From positions 1 to 64,000 of the forward strand of contig NZ_WTLI01000003.1 of the NCBI RefSeq assembly GCF_011421635.1: a DNA stretch of 64,000 nt, given 5' to 3'. Position numbers and translations under genes: made by a program. The DNA comes from Paenibacillus turpanensis. Its GTDB lineage: Bacteria; Bacillota; Bacilli; Paenibacillales; YIM-B00363. Each line of letters opens with the position of its first letter. Positions within the stretch are counted from its first letter, which is position 1. Of this stretch, positions 51,200 to 60,193 are shown in pieces. The notes beneath the pieces were generated by a model that had not been told where the DNA came from, did not search any database, and saw only the letters and a list, made by a program, of their open reading frames with translations.

Positions 51200-51272
51200 G
51201 CAGCGGCCGATTGCACGGCTTTCCCACCACCAGATAAAGGGCGCAAAAAAGTGCAATCGGCCCATCCGCTGC
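51200..51272 (+). repeat. Long intergenic hairpin between GH106 and permease genes
   Basis: GGCCGATTGCAC (51205-51216) pairs perfectly with GTGCAATCGGCC (51251-51262); GCAGC/GCTGC extends the stem across a bulge. No T-run follows. It may stabilise or process the message, since the gap has no obvious promoter. Confidence 0.6.
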
Positions 51273-51395
51273 GGCATAACGAATCGATTTTGCTTATGTA
51301 TCCGATTTCCGGCGCTGCTGCAACAATGTCTAATGGCACGCAAATCGGCGTTGGGATAAGGTAACGATAGAAACGCAAGGAAAGGAGTGAGCCGC

Positions 51396-52400
51396 ATGTC
51401 GAATGTAAAATACGAGCAAGCAGCATCAGCATCTGCTGCATCACCGGCGCCGGGCGCATCCCCTGCAGATGTGAACCGGAAATCGTTCGAAGAGAAACGA
51501 AGGCTGTGGCTGGACATTCGCAGGGATAAATATTTGTACCTCTTGGCACTGCCGGGACTAATCTTTTTCCTCATTTTCAAATATGTACCGATGTGGGGAA
51601 TTTTGATTTCCTTCCAAAACTACTCCCCGTACGTCGGAATGTTGAAGAGTGAGTGGGTCGGGCTGGAGCATTTTATCCGCTTTTTCTCCAACCCGGAATT
51701 TTTGATTTTGTTCCGTAATACGATGGCGATAAACTTTATGAGTCTGTTTCTATTTTTTCCGCTGCCGATCCTGCTCTCTCTGCTGCTTAACGAGCTGCGC
51801 AGCGAGACGTATAAGAGAATCGTGCAGTCCATCGTGTATATGCCGCATTTTCTTTCTTGGGTTATTATCGCGGGTCTTACCTTCCTATTGTTCGCAACGG
51901 GGGAAGGCCTAGTGAATAAGCTGCTGGCTGCAGCCGGCATGGAGCGGTTCCAGCTGCTCACGGATCCGGATCTGTTCTGGCTCATGCTGACGGCGCAAAC
52001 CATATGGAAGGAAGCGGGCTGGGGCACGATCATTTTCCTCGCAGCAATTGCCGGGGTTGATCCGCAGCTGTATGAAGCGGCAAAGATGGACGGCGCGAAC
52101 CGGCTTCGCCAAATGTGGCATGTGACGCTGCCATCCATCCGAAGTGTCATCGTAATTTTGTTAATTCTTCGTCTTGGAGATATGATGGACGTCGGCTTTG
52201 AACAGGTGCTGCTCATGTACAACGGGGCGGTTTCCGAGGTCGCCGAGGTATTCGATACGTATGTGTACCGAGTCGGCATCCAGCAGGGGCAGTTCAGCTT
52301 CAGCACTGCAGTCGGTTTATTTAAATCGGTCGTCGGCTTGGCGCTTGTCATGGCGGCCAATACATTGGCTAAAAAATTCGGCGAAGAAGGCGTGTACTAA
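51396..52400 (+). CDS. ABC permease, LplB/YteP-like (cassette C)
   Basis: A 334-residue permease with a hydrophilic Ala/Ser/Pro-rich N-terminus of about 45 residues and six helices. KYVPMWGILISFQNYSPYVGM and the coupling motif LYEAAKMDGANRLRQMWHVTLPSI identify the LplB/YteP group, which imports rhamnogalacturonan oligomers in B. subtilis (YtcQP-YteP). AAAGGAGTGA selects ATG 51396 over the GTG at 51387. The second permease follows in 12 bases. Confidence 0.92.
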   Translation: MSNVKYEQAASASAASPAPGASPADVNRKSFEEKRRLWLDIRRDKYLYLLALPGLIFFLIFKYVPMWGILISFQNYSPYVGMLKSEWVGLEHFIRFFSNPEFLILFRNTMAINFMSLFLFFPLPILLSLLLNELRSETYKRIVQSIVYMPHFLSWVIIAGLTFLLFATGEGLVNKLLAAAGMERFQLLTDPDLFWLMLTAQTIWKEAGWGTIIFLAAIAGVDPQLYEAAKMDGANRLRQMWHVTLPSIRSVIVILLILRLGDMMDVGFEQVLLMYNGAVSEVAEVFDTYVYRVGIQQGQFSFSTAVGLFKSVVGLALVMAANTLAKKFGEEGVY

Positions 52401-52412
52401 GGAGGTGGCCCT

Positions 52413-53279
52413 ATGAAAGCATCATTTGGAGATCGCTTGTTTACTATTGCAAATGTCGTCGTTCTCGGGATCATTTCGATCGTCACCTTCTTTCCGCTGT
52501 ATTACGTGTTCGTCGTCTCGTTTACCGACTCCACAGAGTATTTGACGAAGCCATTCGTGCTTTTTCCGGAAAAATGGTCCTTTGATTCGTACCATTACCT
52601 TCTGTCTACCGACGCGTTTGTCCGCTCGCTTGGCAACAGCGCGTTTCTTGCAACGGTTGGCACCGGGTGTTCGTTAGCGGTTACGGCTGCTCTTGCTTAC
52701 GCCTTATCTCGCAAAAGGCTGCGGGGACGCCGCATGATCCTGCTGTTGATTTTGGTAACCATCCTCTTTAATCCCGGGATCATCCCGAATTATATGGTTG
52801 TCCGTGAACTGGGGTTAATTAACAGCATGTGGGCTCTTATTATTCCGGCGCTTGCGAGCGGCTGGAATGTTATCCTGATGAAGGGCTTTTTTGACAGCAT
52901 TCCCGCAGAGCTTGAGGAATCCGCCGCCATTGACGGCTGTAACGATATCTCAACGTGGATCCGCATCATTTTACCGTTATCCCTTCCGGCCATGGCCGCA
53001 TTCGGCCTGTTTTACGCCGTAGGCTACTGGAATCAATTTTTCAACGCGCTGCTGTACTTGAACGACCCGAATAAGTGGCCGATCCAGGTGCTGCTGCAAA
53101 ACCTGCTTATTTCGTCCTCCAACAGTGAACTGACATCCGATGCGTTTATGAAGGCGCCGCCGACAGAAACGCTTAAGATGGCCGCGGTCATTATCGCGAC
53201 CGTGCCGATATTAGCCGTCTATCCGTTCCTGCAAAAGCATTTTGCCAAGGGTGCGATGATCGGCTCTGTAAAGGGGTAG
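52413..53279 (+). CDS. ABC permease, YtcP/LplC-like (cassette C)
   Basis: A 288-residue six-helix permease, partner of the preceding one. Coupling motif ELEESAAIDGCNDISTWIRIILPL; the C-terminus ends FLQKHFAKGAMIGSVKG, the standard tail of the YtcP/LplC group. AAGGAGGTG precedes the ATG. Together with the binding lipoprotein downstream it forms an importer of a different subclass from A and B. Confidence 0.93.
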   Translation: MKASFGDRLFTIANVVVLGIISIVTFFPLYYVFVVSFTDSTEYLTKPFVLFPEKWSFDSYHYLLSTDAFVRSLGNSAFLATVGTGCSLAVTAALAYALSRKRLRGRRMILLLILVTILFNPGIIPNYMVVRELGLINSMWALIIPALASGWNVILMKGFFDSIPAELEESAAIDGCNDISTWIRIILPLSLPAMAAFGLFYAVGYWNQFFNALLYLNDPNKWPIQVLLQNLLISSSNSELTSDAFMKAPPTETLKMAAVIIATVPILAVYPFLQKHFAKGAMIGSVKG

Positions 53280-53322
53280 CATCACAAGTCAGACCCACAT
53301 TTTAAAAAAGGAGAGGGTTTAG

Positions 53323-54888
53323 ATGAGACAGAAGCAGAAAAGGTTTATCGTGTTGTCAAGTGTGTTAACGCTTTCAATGTTGGCGGCTGCCTGTTCAGGA
53401 GGCGGAAGCGCGCCGCAGCAGGGAAGCTCCAGCTCAGGCTCCGGAAGCACGGGAGACGGGAAACAGGCACCGACGGATGTATCGGTGATGGTGCATTTCC
53501 TGACCCAGCAGCCGGCCGCAGATGATAATCCGGTGAAGAAGCTGATTGAGGAAGCGACGAATACGAAGCTGAACATTCAGTGGGTGTCCTCGAACAACTA
53601 CACCGATAAATTAAACGTAACGCTCGCTTCCGGCGACATTCCGGATCTTGTATTTATAAACGATCCATTTTCTCCGGTATTCCGAAATATGACGGCCCAG
53701 GGCGCGTTCTGGGAGGTAGGACCTTATATTAAGGATTACGCCAATCTTTCCAGCGGCATTTCGAAGACGGCATGGGACTTAACCAAAATGGCTGACGGCA
53801 AAAACTATGTCGTTCCGCGTCCGCGTCCATCTGAGGCTGACTCGTTCTTTATCGTACGTAAAGACTGGCTGGATAAGCTGAACCTGAAGGTTCCGACGAC
53901 AACCGATGAGCTGTACGAAGTTATGAAAGCGTTTGTAGAGAAGGATCCGGATGGAAACGGCAAGGCCGATACGATCGGCTTGGCAGCAAATACGGAGCCG
54001 CAAAACACAGCGAGCCCGATCGGCACTCTCGGACATATTGAAAACAGCTTTACCGGCGTCAACGGCAAGTGGAAATGGGTCGACGGCAAGATGGTGCATA
54101 ACTCGCAGCTTCCGGAAATGAAGCAGGCGCTCGAATATATGGTCAAGGCGTACCAGGAAAAACTGATTCCGGCGGATTTTGCATCGCTGAAAAATACGCA
54201 GGTGCTTGATTTATTTAAAGCGAACAAAGCGGGTATCGTCATTGAAAAGGCCGGTTCGATGAAGGTGTATTACGATCCGCTGAAGAAGCTGGTGCCGGAG
54301 ATAAAGGAAACCGACTTCTACCCGGTTACGAACATTAACGGCTACAATCCGAAGAGTCCGGGCTTTGCCGGCGCACTGGCGATTCCGAAGAAGGTGCCGG
54401 AAGAGAAGATGAAGAAAATTCTGCAGATGATCGACACATGGATGAAGCCGGAGGTGTTCCAATTCCAGCAGTACGGCATTGAAGGCGTTCACCACACCGT
54501 GAAGGACGGCCAGAAGGTGATTGATACGGAAAAAATGAACGCGGACAGCGTACCGGACTTTAACCAAATCGTGTATGTGGCGGATCCGTATGCAAGCTCC
54601 ACCAAAATCTTTTTCTCGGAGGAGACCAATAAGCTGTATAAGCAGATTCAAGACGAGCGGGCAAAAACGAGCTCTGCGGACCTGACGGTTGGCTTGTTCT
54701 CGCCGACAGCTCAAACCTCGATGGCGGAGATTGAGAAGAAGCTGGCTGATCTTAAGACAAAAATTATTCTCGGCCGCGAACCGATGAGCAAATGGGATGA
54801 GATGGTGGAAAGCTTGAAGAACGACGCGACGCTGAAAAAGATCAGCGAGGAATACACGGATGCGTACAAGAAGCGTACAGGACAATAA
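53323..54888 (+). CDS. Large solute-binding lipoprotein, YtcQ/LplA-like (cassette C)
   Basis: A 521-residue lipoprotein. Lipobox LAAAC gives lipidated Cys24, followed by a Gly/Ser linker. The size and motifs (TDVSVMVHFLTQQPAADDNPVKKLIEEATNTKLNIQW split by loops; DPDGNGKADTIGLA, a calcium-type Asp/Asn-Gly loop; FQQYGIEGVHH) fit the YtcQ/LplA group rather than the shorter CUT1 proteins of A and B. AAAAGGAGAGGG precedes the ATG. It should bind a rhamnogalacturonan or other large oligosaccharide fragment. A terminator follows at 54954. Confidence 0.93.
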   Translation: MRQKQKRFIVLSSVLTLSMLAAACSGGGSAPQQGSSSSGSGSTGDGKQAPTDVSVMVHFLTQQPAADDNPVKKLIEEATNTKLNIQWVSSNNYTDKLNVTLASGDIPDLVFINDPFSPVFRNMTAQGAFWEVGPYIKDYANLSSGISKTAWDLTKMADGKNYVVPRPRPSEADSFFIVRKDWLDKLNLKVPTTTDELYEVMKAFVEKDPDGNGKADTIGLAANTEPQNTASPIGTLGHIENSFTGVNGKWKWVDGKMVHNSQLPEMKQALEYMVKAYQEKLIPADFASLKNTQVLDLFKANKAGIVIEKAGSMKVYYDPLKKLVPEIKETDFYPVTNINGYNPKSPGFAGALAIPKKVPEEKMKKILQMIDTWMKPEVFQFQQYGIEGVHHTVKDGQKVIDTEKMNADSVPDFNQIVYVADPYASSTKIFFSEETNKLYKQIQDERAKTSSADLTVGLFSPTAQTSMAEIEKKLADLKTKIILGREPMSKWDEMVESLKNDATLKKISEEYTDAYKKRTGQ

Positions 54889-54953
54889 GAAACGTTTTTA
54901 AGGATAATAGGGACTACACTCAGACGAGAGTGACGAAGCTCGGATGAGAACCT

Positions 54954-55003
54954 ACCGGAGACCAGGTGATTCATTTCAACCGGCCTCCGGTTTGGCGTTT
55001 TTT
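54954..55003 (+). terminator. Terminator after binding-protein gene C
   Basis: ACCGGAG (54954-54960) pairs with CTCCGGT (54985-54991), followed shortly by TTTTTT; an alternative inner AACCGG/CCGGTT stem exists. Confidence 0.7.
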
Positions 55004-55060
55004 GTTTGTATGCGCTTCCGAAAAGAAAAGGAAATTGCCACGTGTAGGCAGAATAGTTAT

Positions 55061-55099
55061 AGCTATACAGAAAGTACCTTTACATAAAGAAAGCTATAC
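55061..55099 (+). repeat. AGCTATAC direct repeat before the AraC regulator gene
   Basis: AGCTATAC at 55061-55068 and 55092-55099 are 31 bp apart, three helical turns, just before the regulator start at 55118. The first lies in a TATAGCTATA palindrome. Candidate autoregulatory site. Confidence 0.4.
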
Positions 55100-55117
55100 G
55101 AACGTGGGGGGACGACT

Positions 55118-57472
55118 ATGGCCGAAAAATTGGCGCGGTGGCTGCCGTTCCGAACTGAACCGGGGCACACCCGGAGGTTCTACCGTAAAAGCTTGATTAT
55201 GCTGCTATTTATCGCAAGCATCCCCGGTCTCGTTACCGGCTTCATTATTTATTGGCTGGCTACCGATCATATGCAAAGCGAGCTGCAGCAGCTTCACCAG
55301 AAGCAAATCCAGCAAAGGGCGGAAAATGTGGACGACCAGCTGGCTTATTTGGAGCTAATGTTTTCCCATTGGTCGTTTGATACCCAGTTCGACGCACAGC
55401 TGCGCGAGCTTGATTTTGTGTACGATTACGAAAAAATTCATAACTTGTATCGGACGCTGCTCGTCATGGAAGGCTCGCATCCATTGATCGAAAAGGTGGA
55501 GTTCTATCTGAATGCGCAGAAGCCATATTTGTTCACGAAGGACATTTACTATACGATTGAGGATTCGCAGAAGGCTGCTTACGAAAAGCTGCTGATGTAT
55601 CCTCAGTATGAATATTGGACTCATTTGCATGGCACTGGAGAGAATGCGGTTGGTGAACTCGGTGCAGACGCCCCCTTGACGTTAATAAACAAGGTGCCCG
55701 GCGGCAGCTCCGGGGCCTTCGGATACATCGCTGCAACCGTTGACAAGGCTCGGCTAGGCAAACTCCTGAAAACGCTAACACCGTACAATGAGGGCACGAC
55801 CTTTTTGATGTCGAAGTCAAACGGCTGGATGGTTACGGGAAATAATGCGGAACCCGGTTCGTTAGAGCAGGCGCTTAAGCAGCAGTACGAGCAAAAGCAG
55901 GGGAAGACCGATTCGTTCGTACTTGAGCATGAAGGGACGACCTATTCCGTATCATTCGGGCAGTTTTCCCGGCTTGGCACCACCTGGGTGTATGTTTCCG
56001 CGGCACCGCTTACGGCGATTACGGCTCCTGTGCTCATCGTTTCCAAGCTGATCCTGTGGATTAGCGCCTGCGGCTTTCTTATCGCGCTGACCTTGTCTTT
56101 TCTGGCTTCGCGGCGTTTGTACTCGCCGATTGCGCGAGTCGTCGGACTATTGTCTAAGGAGCATGGGCCCGCCAATCATCGGGATGAATTTGAGCTGATT
56201 GAGGAGCAGTGGCTGCAGGTGATGAAGGAGCGGCAGACGCTGCGTAACCGGGTCGAGGAGCAGCTGCCGTTTATGCGGGAAGGGTTTCTCCTGCAGCTGG
56301 TACAGGGGTATTTGTTCTCCCATACGGAGAAGGAGCTGCGCGAGCGCCTTCGTCATTACGGCTGGGAGCCCGACGGAAAGCAGTATACGGCGGTTTTCGC
56401 CGAGCTGAATGGCTTTGCCAATTTGGAAGGGCGGTTTGATGCCGGCGACGAGGATTTGGTCACGTTTGCGGCGGCGAATATTATTGCCGAGCTGTCGGAG
56501 GAGCGGCTTCCGCAGGTTCAGCTGCTGAATTTTCACGATCTGACGATCGGGCTGCTGATTGCGACGCCGGAGGGCAAGTCCTCCAAGGCGTTTCGCGCCG
56601 AGCTGCAGCAGCTGTGCGGCGATTGGGTTCATGCCGTAGGCCGCGTGCTTCGCATGCGCATGACGATTACGATCGGCAAGCACACCTCGCAGGTGAAGCA
56701 GATCCCGTTCCTGTTTGAGGAAGCCCGCCGGGCGCTGAATTACGGGGATTTGGGCGGCGAAAGCCAAATCATCGATTTGGAGCAGCTGGTGACGGACGGA
56801 GCGGAACAGGACTTAAGCTATCCTTTTGCCCGGGAAAAGGAAATTATTCACGCGGTGCGCGCCGGATCTGAGGAGGAAGCGCTGGAGCTGATCGAGTTGT
56901 TTATCCGGGAGCTGGCCGGGTGCAGCCCGTCAAAAGTGGTCGTTCAGCAGGGGATGCTGCAGCTGCTCGGCAGTCTCCAGCACGCGATGCTGGAGGCGGG
57001 GATTAATCCGGTTCAGCTGTTCGAGGGCGCGAACCGTTATGAGGAGCTGGCCGCCGTCAGTGAGCCGGAGGAGCTGCTCAAGTGGTTCCGCATCAAGATC
57101 GTCGGGCCTTTCGTGCGGGAGCTGATCAGCAAACAAAACCATCATCTAAAGCAGATGGTGGAAAAGACGCTGATGCTGATCAGCGAAAAATTTATCAGTC
57201 CCGACCTTTCGCTGGAGTCCTGCGCCGACCAATTCGGAACGAGCCCTTATACGCTGAGCCGCGCTTTTAAGCAGATGACTGGCGTCAATTTCATCGATTA
57301 TGTCACCAACCTTCGGATTGAGAGAGCGAAGGAGCTGCTGCGCGAGACGGACAAAAAAATTAACGAAATCGCGGAAAGCGTCAGCTACCAGCATACGTAT
57401 TTCAACCGGATCTTCAAGAAATATGAAGGCGTCACACCGAGTCAATACCGGGAGATGAGCAGAACGGTATAA
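55118..57472 (+). CDS. Membrane-bound AraC-type regulator (YesS/YtdP-like)
   Basis: A 784-residue single-polypeptide sensor-regulator. Transmembrane helices near residues 25-47 and 305-330 flank an extracytoplasmic Cache-like domain; a cytoplasmic linker of about 320 residues follows and the last 100 residues are a two-helix-turn-helix AraC domain (LSLESCADQFGTSPYTLSRAFKQMTG, INEIAESVSYQHTYFNRIFKKYEGVTPSQYREM). YesS in B. subtilis activates rhamnogalacturonan genes in this way without phosphorylation. GTGGGGGG precedes the ATG. It lies inside cassette C between the lipoprotein and GH105 genes. Confidence 0.93.
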   Translation: MAEKLARWLPFRTEPGHTRRFYRKSLIMLLFIASIPGLVTGFIIYWLATDHMQSELQQLHQKQIQQRAENVDDQLAYLELMFSHWSFDTQFDAQLRELDFVYDYEKIHNLYRTLLVMEGSHPLIEKVEFYLNAQKPYLFTKDIYYTIEDSQKAAYEKLLMYPQYEYWTHLHGTGENAVGELGADAPLTLINKVPGGSSGAFGYIAATVDKARLGKLLKTLTPYNEGTTFLMSKSNGWMVTGNNAEPGSLEQALKQQYEQKQGKTDSFVLEHEGTTYSVSFGQFSRLGTTWVYVSAAPLTAITAPVLIVSKLILWISACGFLIALTLSFLASRRLYSPIARVVGLLSKEHGPANHRDEFELIEEQWLQVMKERQTLRNRVEEQLPFMREGFLLQLVQGYLFSHTEKELRERLRHYGWEPDGKQYTAVFAELNGFANLEGRFDAGDEDLVTFAAANIIAELSEERLPQVQLLNFHDLTIGLLIATPEGKSSKAFRAELQQLCGDWVHAVGRVLRMRMTITIGKHTSQVKQIPFLFEEARRALNYGDLGGESQIIDLEQLVTDGAEQDLSYPFAREKEIIHAVRAGSEEEALELIELFIRELAGCSPSKVVVQQGMLQLLGSLQHAMLEAGINPVQLFEGANRYEELAAVSEPEELLKWFRIKIVGPFVRELISKQNHHLKQMVEKTLMLISEKFISPDLSLESCADQFGTSPYTLSRAFKQMTGVNFIDYVTNLRIERAKELLRETDKKINEIAESVSYQHTYFNRIFKKYEGVTPSQYREMSRTV

Positions 57473-57499
57473 CGATGTTTGGAACGGAGGGAAGAAGGC

Positions 57500-59794
57500 A
57501 TGGCCTATTTTCCGCTGGAAGAAAGTATTCATGTGAAGCTCGGCAATCAAGTGGAAGGGATTTTGCAAACAGTAGCCAACCGTTATGTCGGGAATAACCC
57601 GGCATATCCGATGACCTACCGCGTATATTGTGCCGGGGGTATAGAAAGGCAGCATGATTACCGCTACCGGTTCAATATGGCTGACCGATTTCCGAATATG
57701 CAGATCGGGCAATTTGTGTATGCCTGGTCGAAGCTTTGGAGTGATGCGGACGCGGAGCTGCGCTTTGCGCTGGAGACGGACTGTCCGGCGCGCCTTTATG
57801 TGAATGGCGGGCTTGTTTACCGCACGACGCTGATGGACGAAAATATCCCGGGTTACCGGGCGAATTTAACGATTAAGCTGGCCCGCGGCTGGAACCATTT
57901 CGTGCTGCGGTTCATTCACACTTCGGTGGGCTGCGGCGGAACCTTCGGTACCGCAACCTTCAAGAGTGTGCCGCTGCACATGCTTGCTCCGTCGAAAGAG
58001 CGCGCGGGCCAGGAGGGATGGATCTACTCGGAGCCGCAGGATGCCGAGTGGGAGGCGCTTCCGGCCGGAGGCGAGGGAGCACAGCCCGTTGCGGAAGCGC
58101 AGACGGGGCTCCGCTGGTACCCGGATATGCGGTGGCCCGCGACTTTGGCGAAGGTGCAGCCGCTGCAGCGGATTTACGGCAGCGGCAATTGCGCAGGCCC
58201 CCAAGGGGAACGCTCCGCTTCCAGCCATGCTGCTGCCGCTGCAGGAATACCCGAAGAGGCTGCGGGGCCAAATGCAGGAGAAGCTGCTTATGCTTGGACG
58301 AAGCTGCGCAATCTTCGCCGCGGTGATGGCGAATTTGTAATTTCGGGCATGGCGCACGGCCCCGTAACGATATATATAAACGGGATAGAAGTTTTCCGCA
58401 TGGAAGGCGGCGAATTTACCGCGAAGCTGCCTCTTCGGCACGGGGCCAACGACTTCCTTGCGCTGTGCCGACGTTCCGGCGAGGGCTGGGGCTTGAGCCT
58501 GCAGCCGCTGCCCGAAGGCTTGTCGCTGCAGGCGGCACATCCGGTGCAGGGGGCGCCGGGCCCTTGGCTATATCTTGGCCCGTTCGCCGAAGGCGGGCAG
58601 CCAGACTTGGCGGAACTGAGCGACGCCGAACGGATGTGCAGCGTATTCGCGAATGCTTCAGGCGGCACCTTTTGGCGGGTAGACCTGCCGGATGGCTGGG
58701 TGCGTCCTTACGCCGAGAACCCGCTGTTTGGCCGCTGGAACTACCCGCTCGGCGTAACGCTTTACGGCTTGCTTGAGACGGCCGGGGAGCTTTCGCGGCA
58801 AGACCTCGCGGAGTATGTGAAGCGTCATATCGAAGCCTGCACGACGCTGTACGAGTACTGCCTGTGGGACCGCGATCAATTCGGTGCATCGGGCGTGCTG
58901 CACACGTTGGCAACACTCGATTCGCTGGATGACTGCGGCTCCTTCGGTGCAACGATGCTGCTTGCCCACAGTAAGCTAGGCATACATGGCGCCGAGCCGA
59001 TCGGCATGCGCATTGCCGAATGGATCCGCAGGGAGCAATCGCGGCGCCCGGACGGTATGCTGTACCGCACGCGGGAGCCGAGCAATTTGCAGTCCGGAAC
59101 GGCATGGTGCGACGACCTGTACATGAGTGTCCCGTTCCTATGCCGGTATTACCGGCTGACCGGCGATATAAGCTGCTTGCATGATGCGGCCTTACAGTTC
59201 AAGCAGTATAAGCAATCGCTGTATATGCCGCAGCAGCAGATCATGTCCCATGTGATCGACTACCGGAAGGGAAAACCGACGGAAATACCGTGGGGACGCG
59301 GCAACGGCTGGGTACTGTTTTCGTTATCCGAGCTGCTGGCGGAGCTGCCCCCGGAAGATCCGCACCGTAGAGAGCTGATCGGATTTTTCCGCGAGCTATG
59401 CGAGGGCTTTCTGCGGCTGCAGGGGCCCAACGGGCTCTGGCATCAGGTGCTGAATGTGCCGGAATCGTACGAGGAAACGTCCTGTACCTCGATGTTTATT
59501 TACGGCTTCGCCAGAGGTGTCCGGTACGGCTGGCTGGAGGAAACGGAGCCTTATGTCGAGGCGGTCGCGAAAGCGTGGGAGGGATTGTCGCGCATCTCGA
59601 TTGACCGGGCGGGCAACGTATACGGCGTCTGCCGCGGGTCGGGTTATTCTTACACCGCAGCGTACTACAAGGATGATCTGCCTTGGCTGCTTAACGACAC
59701 GCACGGCATCGGGATCGTGCTGCTGGCGGGCATTGAGGTGCTTCGTTTGGAAAGTTTTTTTCAGGAAGGGCAGACATCGGTGTTGAGAAGTTGA
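57500..59794 (+). CDS. GH105-type hydrolase with a duplicated N-terminal beta-rich module
   Basis: A 764-residue cytosolic protein. Residues about 400-750 are a GH105-like (alpha/alpha) barrel: FGRWNYPLGVTLYGLL, GTAWCDDLYMSVPFLCRYY with Asp538/Asp539 at the catalytic position, PWGRGNGWVLFSLSELL and GLWHQVLNVPESYEETSCTSM. The first 370 residues contain two related beta-rich units, each with a YAW-S/T-KL segment and a YVNG/YINGIEVFR turn, as in carbohydrate-binding or PA14-like sandwiches, joined by an Ala/Gly-rich linker. GGAGGG selects ATG 57500. It lies just after the regulator gene and before the ASRT-family gene. Confidence 0.88.
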   Translation: MAYFPLEESIHVKLGNQVEGILQTVANRYVGNNPAYPMTYRVYCAGGIERQHDYRYRFNMADRFPNMQIGQFVYAWSKLWSDADAELRFALETDCPARLYVNGGLVYRTTLMDENIPGYRANLTIKLARGWNHFVLRFIHTSVGCGGTFGTATFKSVPLHMLAPSKERAGQEGWIYSEPQDAEWEALPAGGEGAQPVAEAQTGLRWYPDMRWPATLAKVQPLQRIYGSGNCAGPQGERSASSHAAAAAGIPEEAAGPNAGEAAYAWTKLRNLRRGDGEFVISGMAHGPVTIYINGIEVFRMEGGEFTAKLPLRHGANDFLALCRRSGEGWGLSLQPLPEGLSLQAAHPVQGAPGPWLYLGPFAEGGQPDLAELSDAERMCSVFANASGGTFWRVDLPDGWVRPYAENPLFGRWNYPLGVTLYGLLETAGELSRQDLAEYVKRHIEACTTLYEYCLWDRDQFGASGVLHTLATLDSLDDCGSFGATMLLAHSKLGIHGAEPIGMRIAEWIRREQSRRPDGMLYRTREPSNLQSGTAWCDDLYMSVPFLCRYYRLTGDISCLHDAALQFKQYKQSLYMPQQQIMSHVIDYRKGKPTEIPWGRGNGWVLFSLSELLAELPPEDPHRRELIGFFRELCEGFLRLQGPNGLWHQVLNVPESYEETSCTSMFIYGFARGVRYGWLEETEPYVEAVAKAWEGLSRISIDRAGNVYGVCRGSGYSYTAAYYKDDLPWLLNDTHGIGIVLLAGIEVLRLESFFQEGQTSVLRS

Positions 59795-59816
59795 AATAAG
59801 AGGAGGAGATCTGGTT

Positions 59817-60182
59817 ATGGTAAAAGGAAGCCGGCAATGGCTCATCCCGGATTGTTACATTCCGGAAATCAGCACAGGTGATCTAATCAGTCACGAATCG
59901 ATTTGTCTATTAAATATCGGGTACGAGGAAGCTTTAGTTGAAATTAACGTATTTTTCGAGGATCGCGAGCCGATCGAAGGTATTGTCGTCGCTCTTCCGG
60001 GCCGCCGCACGAAGCATGTACGCACTTCCACGCTTCACAAAGAGGATGAGCATATTCCAGTGGGCGTGCCGTATGCCGTCGAAGTGAAAAGCGATATCCC
60101 GATTTTCGTACAGTACAGCCGCCTAGACAGCACACAGCCGGCGAACGCTCTCATGACGACGATGGCTTATCCGGCAGATTAG
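59817..60182 (+). CDS. ASRT-family (Anabaena sensory rhodopsin transducer-like) protein
   Basis: A 121-residue all-beta soluble protein. SRQWLIPDCYIPE at the start, HESICLLNIGYEEALVEINVFFED, RRTKHVRTSTL and VPYAVEVKSDIPIFVQYSRLDST match the ASRT family (PF07100), whose founder docks on a cyanobacterial rhodopsin. In most bacteria there is no rhodopsin, and the family has been proposed as a small-molecule, perhaps sugar, binding domain found in carbohydrate operons. Here it closes the cassette C operon, 22 bases after the GH105 gene behind GGAGGAG. Confidence 0.87.
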   Translation: MVKGSRQWLIPDCYIPEISTGDLISHESICLLNIGYEEALVEINVFFEDREPIEGIVVALPGRRTKHVRTSTLHKEDEHIPVGVPYAVEVKSDIPIFVQYSRLDSTQPANALMTTMAYPAD

Positions 60183-60193
60183 TGAAATAAAAT

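Noticed and set aside
58416-59105. Leftward 229-codon frame opposite the GH105 fusion
   Set aside because: Antisense, rich in Arg, Pro and Ser, with no ribosome site; a codon-bias shadow.
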